From JAGOUN01 sp040389005 (GTDB taxonomy: Bacteria > Pseudomonadota > Gammaproteobacteria > JAGOUN01), in contig JAZKAS010000009.1 in NCBI GenBank assembly GCA_040389005.1, positions 1 to 64,000 of the forward strand: a stretch of 64,000 bases of DNA, read 5' to 3'. The notes under the pieces were generated by a model. It was not told the DNA's origin. It saw only the letters and a program-made list of their open reading frames with translations, and made no database searches. Both the position numbers and the translations under genes were made by a program. This document shows, piece after piece, positions 26,576 through 35,215 of the stretch (its first letter is position 1; each line of letters opens with the position of its first letter).

Positions 26576-29215
26576 TTATAGCTTGTTGGGTGAAAATTGC
26601 TGCTGATATTGCTCAATAAATCGCTGCGCTTCTGCCACCACTTGCTGATAGGCTGCTGCAATCTCTTGTGGATGATTTCGTGCTGCGGTTTGAAGCTTAA
26701 GCACCGCTTGATTCAATAACGGCGTTTTCACATAACACAAACTTCCCAACATATTATGCAACTCATGGCGCAACCCTTCATCATCATGCTTTTCAACCAA
26801 ATCTTTTAAAGCAGGTAAAAAACGCTTTGTCAGCATTTCATACCATAAGCCTAATAATTCTTCTGCATATTCTTTTGTGCCCAACAAAGCAATCGTGCCT
26901 TCCATATCAATCACTTTTAGAACTAACGGTGTCGCTTCAACATTCCCAACTATCGTCAATCCCGATACGCTTTCTGATTTGCCTAATCCAAATTTTTTCC
27001 AAATCGCTTCTGCTTGCTTACGCGTTAATGGTTTGCTTAAAATCCCTTGCATCCCCGCACGACCACAAAATACCTCGACATCCACCGCGCCGTGCGCAGT
27101 TAAGGCAATAATAGGTACTTCAACCGCTTTTAATTCTGCTTCTTTCGCACGAATCGCTTGAGTTACCGAATAACCATCTTGATCTGGCAATCCAATATCC
27201 ATATAAATCAAACGATATTTTCCCGGTGAAAATTTTGCTAATGCTTCAGCGCCAGTTCCTGCGACATCCACTTGAAACCCCGCACCATTAAGTAACGATT
27301 GCGTCACATGTTGGATCAACGAATTATCTTCGACTAATAGTATGCGTGGCGCGTTTTCAGGTAAGACTGATTTTTCTTCTGTCGGTGCTACAACCGGTCG
27401 CGCCATATAAGAGGGCAAAAATCCTGCAAGCTCTTCTTGATCGCGCAATTCATTTTCAGAAGCGACCGTCATCGTTAAAAATACCGTAAACGCACTGCCC
27501 ACACCCACCGTGCTTTTTACTTGAATTTTTCCACCCATGCGCTTGACATATTGATCCACAATATACAAACCAATGCCACTACCCTCAATTTTACCCTCAT
27601 AAGCAGGCGTCAAACGTCGCATTTTTTCAAAAATAATATCTTGCTGATCCTCGGGAATACCAATCCCCGTATCTTTCACCTCTAAACCAACACACACTTG
27701 ATTCGGTGATACTTTTTCAACTAAAAATCCTCGCACCAACACAGAACCCTTGGGTGTAAATTTCAACGCATTGCCGACTAAATTCAATAGCACACGATAC
27801 ACACTCGCGCGATGCGTGCGCACAGCCAGGGGCAATGCGGGATCTGCATCAACCATTAAATCCAAACCTTTCATCTGCGCTGACGGAGAAAACAAAGCGC
27901 CAATTTCATGCAACATTTTTTCCAACGAAAATACTTCTTCTGTCGACATCCAACCGGCCATTTCTAATTTGGATAAATCTAAACAACTATTAAAAAACGA
28001 TAACAACTGCATACCACACGCATAAATCGCTTCTGCGCGTTTTTTCTCTTGACCAACAGAATCTCCGATCATCAAATCCGCCATGCCAATCACACCTGAC
28101 AATGGCGTTTTAACATCATGACTCATGTTGGCGAGGAATTCTGTTTTTGCGCGGTTGGCGGCTTCGGCGGCTTCTTTGGCGAGGATGAGATCTTGTTCGG
28201 CTTTTTTCTTTTCGGTGATGTCAAAGGAAATACCAACAAGACCCGCAATTTCTCCATGGCTATCATGAATAGGCACTTTTTTAGATAAAAATACAGCTTG
28301 CGATCCGTCCCTTAAAATAGCAGGCTCCTCTACTGTAATTGATCGTCCTTTTTCAAGCACTTCTTCATTTAATGGATCCAATGCTTCGGGCATTACAAAC
28401 CCTGGAATGTCTATATTTTTTTTGCCAACAATATCTTGTCGTGACGCCAAACCTACTGCAGCTACTTCATTATCATTGCATCCGAGATAGACGCCATTTT
28501 TATTCATCCAATAAACATTACCTGGCATAACAGATATAATATTGTCGAGCATAGCAAGTTGATTAAGTATTTCTTCTTTAGATAATGTAATATCAATAGA
28601 GCTACCTAAAATTCCAATTACCTTGCCCTTTTTATCTATCAGCGGTTTTTTAGTTGACAAATAAATACTCTTCCGCCCTTTTTCATCAATAAAAACTTCT
28701 TCTGCCGTCTTCTCAGTATTTTCCTTTAGAACCATTTCATCGAAAAATCTAACTCGATCTGAAATATCTTTAGCAAAAAGATCATACTCTGTCTTTCCAA
28801 TCACCGCATTCAACGATTTAAAACCAAAATCTTTCCAATTATTGGTATTACAACCCATCAATTCAAATCGATTGTTTTTCCAATATATATGAGTAGGAAG
28901 TTGGGCAAAAACTTCTTCAAGCGAAATATCATCGGATCTGTTTCCTTTCTTTCTGTAAATAACAGCCAAAGTTGTTACAGTAGCGCACGCCGCAAAACTA
29001 AAAATGTATCCATTCATTAATAAATAATCATGCGAAATGGCAGCGTGAAAGATGATTGCCAACTGTATTGCTAAAAAACCAAAAAAAGTGATCAACGAGA
29101 CACCCTCAGACGTCTTTTCTTTGAAAATTCGAACAGCCTGAGGGATAAATAAAATAGCATTTAAAAAAAGTGCGGCCCCGAAAATGTAATCGATAACATC
29201 CTTGAAAATATCCAT
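26576..29215 (-). CDS. SemiSWEET-PAS-PAS hybrid histidine kinase with receiver and HPt (type B')
   Basis: An 879-residue membrane phosphorelay kinase. Residues 8-87 hold three helices with Pro25-Gln26 in 'LFIPQAVRIFKEKTSEG' and an Asn in helix 3 ('MNGY'), the pattern of a SemiSWEET/PQ-loop unit. Next come PAS1 (about 99-215) and PAS2 (about 220-335), HisKA with H366 ('NMSHDVKTPLSGVIG'), HATPase (N482, 'DTGIGIPEDQ', 'GSGIGLYIV'), a receiver with D673 ('YMDIGLPDQDG') and HPt with H820 ('RHELHNMLGSL'). It starts two bases after the stop of the cyclodipeptide synthase gene, with GGAG before the ATG, so the two are translationally linked. The output regulator is not visible. Confidence 0.88.
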   Translation of the reverse strand: MDIFKDVIDYIFGAALFLNAILFIPQAVRIFKEKTSEGVSLITFFGFLAIQLAIIFHAAISHDYLLMNGYIFSFAACATVTTLAVIYRKKGNRSDDISLEEVFAQLPTHIYWKNNRFELMGCNTNNWKDFGFKSLNAVIGKTEYDLFAKDISDRVRFFDEMVLKENTEKTAEEVFIDEKGRKSIYLSTKKPLIDKKGKVIGILGSSIDITLSKEEILNQLAMLDNIISVMPGNVYWMNKNGVYLGCNDNEVAAVGLASRQDIVGKKNIDIPGFVMPEALDPLNEEVLEKGRSITVEEPAILRDGSQAVFLSKKVPIHDSHGEIAGLVGISFDITEKKKAEQDLILAKEAAEAANRAKTEFLANMSHDVKTPLSGVIGMADLMIGDSVGQEKKRAEAIYACGMQLLSFFNSCLDLSKLEMAGWMSTEEVFSLEKMLHEIGALFSPSAQMKGLDLMVDADPALPLAVRTHRASVYRVLLNLVGNALKFTPKGSVLVRGFLVEKVSPNQVCVGLEVKDTGIGIPEDQQDIIFEKMRRLTPAYEGKIEGSGIGLYIVDQYVKRMGGKIQVKSTVGVGSAFTVFLTMTVASENELRDQEELAGFLPSYMARPVVAPTEEKSVLPENAPRILLVEDNSLIQHVTQSLLNGAGFQVDVAGTGAEALAKFSPGKYRLIYMDIGLPDQDGYSVTQAIRAKEAELKAVEVPIIALTAHGAVDVEVFCGRAGMQGILSKPLTRKQAEAIWKKFGLGKSESVSGLTIVGNVEATPLVLKVIDMEGTIALLGTKEYAEELLGLWYEMLTKRFLPALKDLVEKHDDEGLRHELHNMLGSLCYVKTPLLNQAVLKLQTAARNHPQEIAAAYQQVVAEAQRFIEQYQQQFSPNKL

Positions 29216-29217
29216 TG

Positions 29218-29961
29218 CTACTCCACAGAAGAAGCCTTTTGTACGCTTTCTTCATTTTTATGAAAATTAAAGTTTTGCGGTTTCAAATTCGGTCTACGAT
29301 TAAAGCCTATTGCAATAGACTGAATTGTTTCGCTAGTGAGAAAACGTTTTTGCGTTTCATTCATTGCAGCATTATGTTTACCTGTATAAGCCTCAAACTG
29401 ACAGCCAGTTTTTGGCCACATACACAACACCGCACATTCTTCAATTAAGTAATCTAGGCAAAGCTGCTCTGCTCTTTTTCTATCAAACTGCTCTGGATTC
29501 GGATGTCGCTTACAACATCGCGTTAAATATTCGGAAATCGTTCTATTAAACTCAGCGCGATAACTCTCGTCACAATTCAATTCGTTAATAACCTTCTCTT
29601 TATATTTTTGAAATTCGACATCTTTGAACCATTCATCCCAACGTATAATAGTCACCGGTATGTTTTGCGCATCGAGATATTGCTTATTTCTTTCCAACCA
29701 GAGATCACCCATCGCAATGGCTGTATCATAATAATCATCTGCGCTTCCTTCTCGATCCAACGCTATTGTATGGCGCTGCAAACTATCGTGCAATGCTATA
29801 GTGCAGGCTGAAAATGAGCGTCCAATTAAATCAATAGTAGGAGAGAATCGTTCTTTTTCATGCGTTTCTTGACCGACACTTATGGTTAGAAGACAAGACG
29901 ATTGACTAAATTTAAGCTTATATTGATTCTCACAACGAAACACAGATTTGATTTGCGACAT
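29218..29961 (-). CDS. Probable tRNA-dependent cyclodipeptide synthase
   Basis: A 247-residue protein, the usual CDPS length. It has 'CLLTISVGQETHE' (Ser28 at the position of the catalytic, aminoacyl-accepting Ser), 'LHDSLQRHT', 'GDLWLERN', 'IIRWDEWF' and 'CLDYLIEECAVL', where Tyr171 and Glu175 match the Tyr-x3-Glu pair of the CDPS active site. Tyr192 in 'FEAYTGKHN' is where the Tyr of the N-Y-P/X-Y-P signature should be, followed by Thr instead of Pro. CDPSs use two aminoacyl-tRNAs to make a cyclic dipeptide. I recognised the family by motif memory, without alignment. No tailoring oxidase is adjacent; a sensor kinase is cotranscribed downstream, and a PmrA-like box lies 82 bp upstream. Confidence 0.65.
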   Translation of the reverse strand: MSQIKSVFRCENQYKLKFSQSSCLLTISVGQETHEKERFSPTIDLIGRSFSACTIALHDSLQRHTIALDREGSADDYYDTAIAMGDLWLERNKQYLDAQNIPVTIIRWDEWFKDVEFQKYKEKVINELNCDESYRAEFNRTISEYLTRCCKRHPNPEQFDRKRAEQLCLDYLIEECAVLCMWPKTGCQFEAYTGKHNAAMNETQKRFLTSETIQSIAIGFNRRPNLKPQNFNFHKNEESVQKASSVE

Positions 29962-30042
29962 AACCTACCTACAGTTTTAAATAACGCTTTTTCCATAACA
30001 AGCGTATACTTCTCATAATGACTAACCCTAAGTTAGCCGAAG

Positions 30043-30064
30043 CATCATTAAGCCATCCTTAAGC
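30043..30064 (-). promoter_or_regulatory. PmrA-box-like tandem repeat upstream of the CDPS gene
   Basis: On the minus strand GCTTAAGGATG is followed immediately by GCTTAATGATG, an 11-bp direct repeat with one mismatch. This fits the published Legionella/Coxiella PmrA consensus cTTAATatT-N2-cTTAATatT. A -10-like CATTAT follows about 23 bp downstream, and the CDPS start is 82 bp away. Confidence 0.5.
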
Positions 30065-30108
30065 TCATGATTTTATTATATTATAGCCCATATATTGGAC
30101 AAAAATTG

Positions 30109-32407
30109 TTAAATTTTTAAAATATCAACCCTGTCTTTCACAACCTGAAGATAATCAGGCATTCCTTTTTGTTCAAATGAATACCCTGTGGCCAAATAGA
30201 GATGTGTAAATCCTTGTTCATGCAGAATTTTGGCAACTTCAGGGCCGGTCATTGGGGCTTTGAGATCAAAGTCTGTGCAAATTTTGGTATTTTTAGGATA
30301 CCGTGAGATTTCTTCTAAAAGAACATGAGGCGAAGTGTAATGCCTCATGGTTTTGCCTCTTGATTTCATAGTGCTTGCGAGAATACTAGGAAACAAGGTG
30401 TCATCATCCAACAGCACTAAATCGACTTGAATAAGATCCGGCTCCCCATTTTTAGCGACGATGAGCTGCACATGAGATGCTAACATTTTAGGCAGTATTT
30501 TTGTCTTCAATAACGTCACGCGTTTAAGAACATCTCGATTTTCATAGTGACTGGTGACCAAAACGGCACGCTGTACTTGTGTCTTTTCAATCACGTCTAG
30601 GCCATTCATTGCTTGACCAATCAGCTCATAGTCCGTTAACAAAAATAATTTTTCAGGATGCGCGCAAGACTTGATGTAATCGATACATTCATTCGCATGT
30701 GTAAAATGTATTAATTTTAGCATTGGGTTTTCTTTGATGCGTTCGGAAAAAATTTCATCCCAAGCGCCATGGATGGATTGATCATCATCTAACACCACAA
30801 CGCAATCATCTGAATTCACCTCAATCGTATTCGCCATCCATTCCGGTGCAGGCACAAGATTAAACTTCAATTCCATTGTTGTACCTACTGCCGGTGAAGA
30901 AATTATATTTAATGTAGCATTAAATTTTTTCAGCATTTTTTTGACATGCGTTAAACCGAAGCCGAAGCCATTTTCTTTTTCTGTTGTAACAATATCATCA
31001 TTTAAAATTTGTTGAATTTTTTCTTCAGGCATACCGCAGCCCGTATCAATAATTTTTACAATCAGACACTGTTCATTGGCACTCAACGTCACTCGAATTT
31101 CACCACTAACTTCTTGAAAAGCCTCTTTAGCATTGTTTATGAGATTTGAAATCATGCGCTTAAGCTCAACGATATTCGCATTAATAAAGGCAAAATAAGA
31201 TTCCGCGCTGGCTTCAAAACAAATCTTAATTCTTGAGTGTTGATATTCAACACGCTTACTCGCAATTATCGATAATAATGTGGTAGAAATCATCACGGGC
31301 GATAATGTATCACTATCCGCCAACACTTCATCTTGGCGATGTTTTATTAATATTTGATCGGCAATATCGTGAATTCTATCCACTGCTTCACGCAAGCAAA
31401 TACGCTGCGCTTCGGGAATTTCTGCGCAGGCTTGTGTTAACATCATGATTGCAGCGAGAGGAGAGCGAATATCATGCGCGACTTGTAACGCTGCAGAATT
31501 CATACTATCTGCTTTTTCTTTGGCTTCTTTTAAAGCTTGTTCTGCTTTCTTTTTCTCGGTGATATCAATNNNNNNNNNNACCAACGACCCTACCATCGCT
31601 ATCATACAACGGCGCTTTGGTAGACAAACAGGTACCTATTTCACCAAAAATACTGGAGAGTGGCTCTTCTAAAATTTTCACGTTACCAGAAAACATAACC
31701 TCTTCATTTATTCTATCAATTTCAAAAGCTATCTCAGGCGTATTGATATTCCAAGGAAGCTCATAATTACGCTTTCCAAACATATCAAATCTTGATGAAA
31801 GTCCAGCATTTTTTGCCTGTAAATCATTACAACCTTGATAAACATTGTTTCTATCACACCAATATATATGACCAGGCATCAGCGCAATAATGCTTTCTAA
31901 TAAATTTTTACGTTCAATTTCTTGCTTTCTAGCATCAGTAACGTCCACAGAAACACCCAGCAGCGCAACCAATTCACCTTTTTTATTTTTTAATGGTATT
32001 TTGTGAGACAAATAAAATTTTTCACTTTTATTATGTATAACCGTTTCTTCACAAACAACTGAAGCGTCATTTAATAATACTTCACGATCAATTTCGACAA
32101 TTTTTTCAGCGTGTTTCTGAGAGAAAACTTCAAAATCTTTTTTTCCAACATATTCTTTTTTAGTCAATCCAAAACTTTTATATTGCAACTCACTCGCGCC
32201 CAAAAATCTTCCTTCCAAATCTTTCCAATAAATATGCGCGGGAATTTTATCGACGATATCTTTAAAGGTGACACCTTCGATGTTGGTATCGTTTTCTTTT
32301 AAGGAGGCTTTGTTTTTCAGTATTCGAATGGTTTGATAGAGAAATAATAGGCCATTAGCAAATAATCCAACACCCAAGGCGAGTTCGAGGATTTGAAGGT
32401 GGATCAT
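30109..32407 (-). CDS. Membrane-anchored PAS-PAS histidine kinase with two receiver-like domains (type A', contains a gap)
   Basis: One gene interrupted by ten Ns at 31570-31579. The start at 32407 has GGAG upstream. A single helix at residues 8-30 ('ANGLLFLYQTIRILKNKAS') resembles the first helix of the SemiSWEET domain in kinase B' (Pro replaced by Tyr), but helices 2 and 3 are missing. Then come PAS1 (about 46-165), PAS2 (about 170-285), HisKA ('VAHDIRSPLAAIMML'), HATPase ('ISNLINNAKEAF', 'FGFGLTHVKKML') and two receiver-like modules ('VVVLDDDQSIHGAWDE', 'LVLLDDDTLFPS'). Filling the gap with 15 bases (Leu-Val-Gly-Ile-Ser by analogy) restores the frame. It is the close paralogue of the kinase at 16254. 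Confidence 0.83.
31570..31579. other. Assembly gap (10 N) in the type A' kinase gene
   Basis: The frame changes across the Ns. The junction lies at the end of PAS2, where the homologous text (GLVGIS-DIT) predicts 15 missing bases. Confidence 0.99.
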
Positions 32408-32479
32408 GTTTTCGCTCCATTGAAACTGACGAAACATTACCCTGAAAGGAGTAAAAATTCAATGATTGATTATATTAGG

Positions 32480-32920
32480 CTAAAGAACTGCTAACGCAAT
32501 ATTCGCTCTCAACCCCAATGCTCGCATTACCCGTCCAAGTGTTTTCATTGTAAGATTTTTCCCATGCTCGATATCAAAATAGCGCTGTTTGCTGACTTTC
32601 AATAATTTTGCAGCTTGTACTTGCGACAGCCCATGGCGCGTTCTCGCAAGATATATCAATAACGGAATACTGACTTCAGGTAATGGCTCAATCATTACTT
32701 CATCTTTTTGAAGTTGACTTGATCTTGGCAAAGGAGATTCATCATCGACATAATCTTGCAACATAAATCCCAGCACATCTTGGGCGTTATTATAGGCCTC
32801 TTCTTTTGTTTCACCTTGCGTAAAACAATTTTCTATATCCCGAAATGTCACCAAATAATAGATACCATCATCCGTTTTTTTTTCTATTTTCGCTGGATAT
32901 CCTAAATGTATCACGCTCAT
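32480..32920 (-). CDS. hicB: HicB-family antitoxin with C-terminal HTH
   Basis: A 146-residue protein. Residues 1-60 form the HicB fold ('YYLVTFRDIENCFTQGETKEEAYNNAQDVL' in two halves), and residues about 90-146 form an XRE-like HTH ('GLSQVQAAKLLKVSKQRYFDIEHG'). It would neutralise HicA and repress its own operon through the HTH. Its start overlaps the hicA stop region by one base, so the pair is translationally coupled in the order hicA-hicB. Confidence 0.88.
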   Translation of the reverse strand: MSVIHLGYPAKIEKKTDDGIYYLVTFRDIENCFTQGETKEEAYNNAQDVLGFMLQDYVDDESPLPRSSQLQKDEVMIEPLPEVSIPLLIYLARTRHGLSQVQAAKLLKVSKQRYFDIEHGKNLTMKTLGRVMRALGLRANIALAVL

Positions 32921-33114
32921 TATTTGCCTCTCTTTATTAAATTAACGCCTGTTAATTTTTCAATACTCTTCAATGTACCTAATTTAATATCTTTATTTCC
33001 ATGCACGGGAATTGGCACTCTTTGTTGGCCCTTTTTCGCTTTAACATGTCGCCCGCCTGTTTGAATTTCCCAACCTTCAGTTTTTAGAATTTTTAAAATT
33101 TCTTTGTAATCCAT
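32920..33114 (-). CDS. hicA: HicA-family mRNA interferase toxin
   Basis: A 64-residue double-stranded-RNA-binding-fold toxin (PF07927): 'MDYKEILKILKTEGWEI', the catalytic His in 'TGGRHVKAKK' (His23), and 'VPIPVHGNKDIKLGTLKSI'. HicA cleaves mRNA and is held in check by HicB, encoded directly downstream. The start at 33114 is preceded by GGAGA on the coding strand; the longer open frame upstream has no support. Promoter and operator should lie in 33115-33285. Confidence 0.88.
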   Translation of the reverse strand: MDYKEILKILKTEGWEIQTGGRHVKAKKGQQRVPIPVHGNKDIKLGTLKSIEKLTGVNLIKRGK

Positions 33115-33285
33115 CGTTTTTATCTCCGAACAATATAGCAATAGCAACCCAAAAGTCAACATATAAATTGACTTTAAAAGGTTTGATATAGATTTTTGTC
33201 TGCTAAAATAGCAGCGTTCTCGCAAGGAAGAACATAAGGAAAGGAAGCGCAAAGATATCAATGAAACACAGATTCGTCAAAGTGT

Positions 33286-34665
33286 TTACAGCAACATCCC
33301 CGCGCCATCGCCCGGCTTTAATTGTCGAAAAACGAAAATACTGAGCAACATTACGCCGCTCAAAATTAAAAACGTCGTATGAAATGCCTTAAGATTGAGC
33401 GCTGCAATATGATAATAATTACCTATCATAATCAACATGCCCGCTGAAAAACAAACTGCCACACTCATCGCTAATTGCTGAAAAACACCAGTAATAATCG
33501 ATGCATTAGAAATTTCTTTAGGGTCAACATCTGAAAACGCTAAAGAATTCATGCCACTAAATTGAAAAGAACTGAAAATACCTAAAAAACCAACTAATAT
33601 AAAAATCATCCAAGCAGGCGTTGTTGCTGTTACTTGTGAGAATAACAATAAAGTCAACGCTAACAATATGGGAGCAAGAATAAGACTGCGACGATAGCCT
33701 AAATGAGACAGTATATATCCAAAAAACGGTTTAGTTAGCGCCATGCTAAGCCCATAGGGAATTAAAAATAATCCGGATTTAAAAGCTGAAAATCCAAACT
33801 CAATTTGCAATAACAACGTTAATAAAAAAAATGGCGCATTCAGCGGAATTCTTGAAACAAAACTTCCCATCAATGAAATACGAAAGGTGCGCAAACGCAC
33901 GAGTGAAAAATTCAGCAAAGGTCGAGGACAATATTTTGCATGCCATGCATAAGCAACCAATAAAGCAACGCCGACGAGCGTTAACGCAATAGAAAAAATA
34001 TCATCTTCAAACGCTTGTTCTGTCATCCATGCTAAACCAAAAGTAATCGCACCTAATGCTGTTGAAAATAGTAAAAACCCGACGATATCCAAACGATACT
34101 TTACTTCTTCACGATAATTCGGAATAAACTGCGCGATCAACGCCAACAAGACTATGCCAATCGGCAAGTTAATAAAAAATATCCACCGCCAGCCCAGAAA
34201 AGTCGTCAACGCCCCACCCAGTGTCGGGCCCAACGCCACTCCCATTTGGCCGACTAGAACAAGTGACGTAAATGCTTTGATATATTCATGACGCGAAAAG
34301 GTTTTTAATAAAATTAAGCGCCCGACCGGCGTCACCATCGCACCGCCCACGCCTTGTAATAATCGTGCAATAATCAGTTCGGGGAGGTGATGCGCCATAC
34401 CGCACCAAAAGGAACTGGCCACAAACAAAGCCACTGCCACGAAAAAAACTCGCTGCGTACCAAAACGATCTGTCAAATAACCGCCGATCGGCAGAAACGC
34501 CGCAAGCGTAATGATATAACTAATAATAGCGAGCTTGAGCGTCAATATATTCGCATCAAAAGAACGCGCCATTTCCGGCAATGCGGTGTTCAATACGGTG
34601 GAATCCAAGGTCTCCATCAGAAGTCCAAGGCCAAGCACCCAGGGAATATAGATTTTTTTTTGCAT
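33286..34665 (-). CDS. MFS multidrug exporter, DHA2 (EmrB/QacA) type
   Basis: A 459-residue major facilitator with about 13-14 hydrophobic helices. The first helix carries 'METLDSTVLNTALP', the motif (LD-x-T-V-V/L-N-x-A-L-P) specific to the DHA2 drug:proton antiporters. Motif A is 'GGYLTDRFGTQRVFF' and motif C is 'GVALGPTLGGALTTFLGW'. It probably exports a toxic compound or metabolite in exchange for protons. The membrane-fusion partner usual for EmrB is not nearby. It is divergent from the phosphatase gene, with a 76-bp shared promoter region. Confidence 0.88.
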   Translation of the reverse strand: MQKKIYIPWVLGLGLLMETLDSTVLNTALPEMARSFDANILTLKLAIISYIITLAAFLPIGGYLTDRFGTQRVFFVAVALFVASSFWCGMAHHLPELIIARLLQGVGGAMVTPVGRLILLKTFSRHEYIKAFTSLVLVGQMGVALGPTLGGALTTFLGWRWIFFINLPIGIVLLALIAQFIPNYREEVKYRLDIVGFLLFSTALGAITFGLAWMTEQAFEDDIFSIALTLVGVALLVAYAWHAKYCPRPLLNFSLVRLRTFRISLMGSFVSRIPLNAPFFLLTLLLQIEFGFSAFKSGLFLIPYGLSMALTKPFFGYILSHLGYRRSLILAPILLALTLLLFSQVTATTPAWMIFILVGFLGIFSSFQFSGMNSLAFSDVDPKEISNASIITGVFQQLAMSVAVCFSAGMLIMIGNYYHIAALNLKAFHTTFLILSGVMLLSIFVFRQLKPGDGAGMLL

Positions 34666-34741
34666 GAAAGGCTATTTACATAAAACAAATTATCCTGCAA
34701 TCTTATCAGAATTTTCAACCAAATACTGCTTTGAGCCCTTT

Positions 34742-35191
34742 ATGTTTAAATCTGTTCTTATCCTTTGCATTGGCAACATTTGTCGTAGCCCCGTTGCGGA
34801 AGGTGTTTTAAAAAAAATGTCTGCGCAACACAATCTTGGACTTTCGATTTCTTCTGCCGGTGTCCACGCAATGGTCGATGATCCCGCGCAACCACATTCA
34901 CTCGCCGTGGCAGAAGAAAATGGCATTGATATTACTGCACATCGCGCACGGCAATTGACAGCCGAGATCATCAATGCGCACGACATTGTGCTCGTCACCG
35001 ATGAAACCGTGCGAAAAATCGCGATGCAACAACATCCTTCCGCAACAGGAAAAATTAAACTGATTGGTCATTTTCGTAATTTTGAAATTGTTGATCCTTA
35101 CAAGAAACCAAAAGAAGATTTTGACGCGATGTATATCGATATAGAAAAGTGCATGCAAGATTGGTTGCAAAAAATTTGGGGCTTGAAATAG
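34742..35191 (+). CDS. wzb: Low-molecular-weight protein tyrosine phosphatase (Wzb-like)
   Basis: A 149-residue enzyme with the P-loop 'CIGNICRSP' (Cys9-x5-Arg15) at the N-terminus and the general acid Asp118 in 'IVDPYKKP'. Wzb-type phosphatases dephosphorylate the Wzc tyrosine kinase and so tune capsule or exopolysaccharide export. The only Wzc in this window is at 52904, about 18 kb away, so here the two genes are unlinked. The ATG at 34742 places the P-loop at the normal distance from the N-terminus; the upstream extension of the frame is not family-like. Confidence 0.85.
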   Translation: MFKSVLILCIGNICRSPVAEGVLKKMSAQHNLGLSISSAGVHAMVDDPAQPHSLAVAEENGIDITAHRARQLTAEIINAHDIVLVTDETVRKIAMQQHPSATGKIKLIGHFRNFEIVDPYKKPKEDFDAMYIDIEKCMQDWLQKIWGLK

Positions 35192-35215
35192 AATTTACAT
35201 CATTGATTTCAGGAT

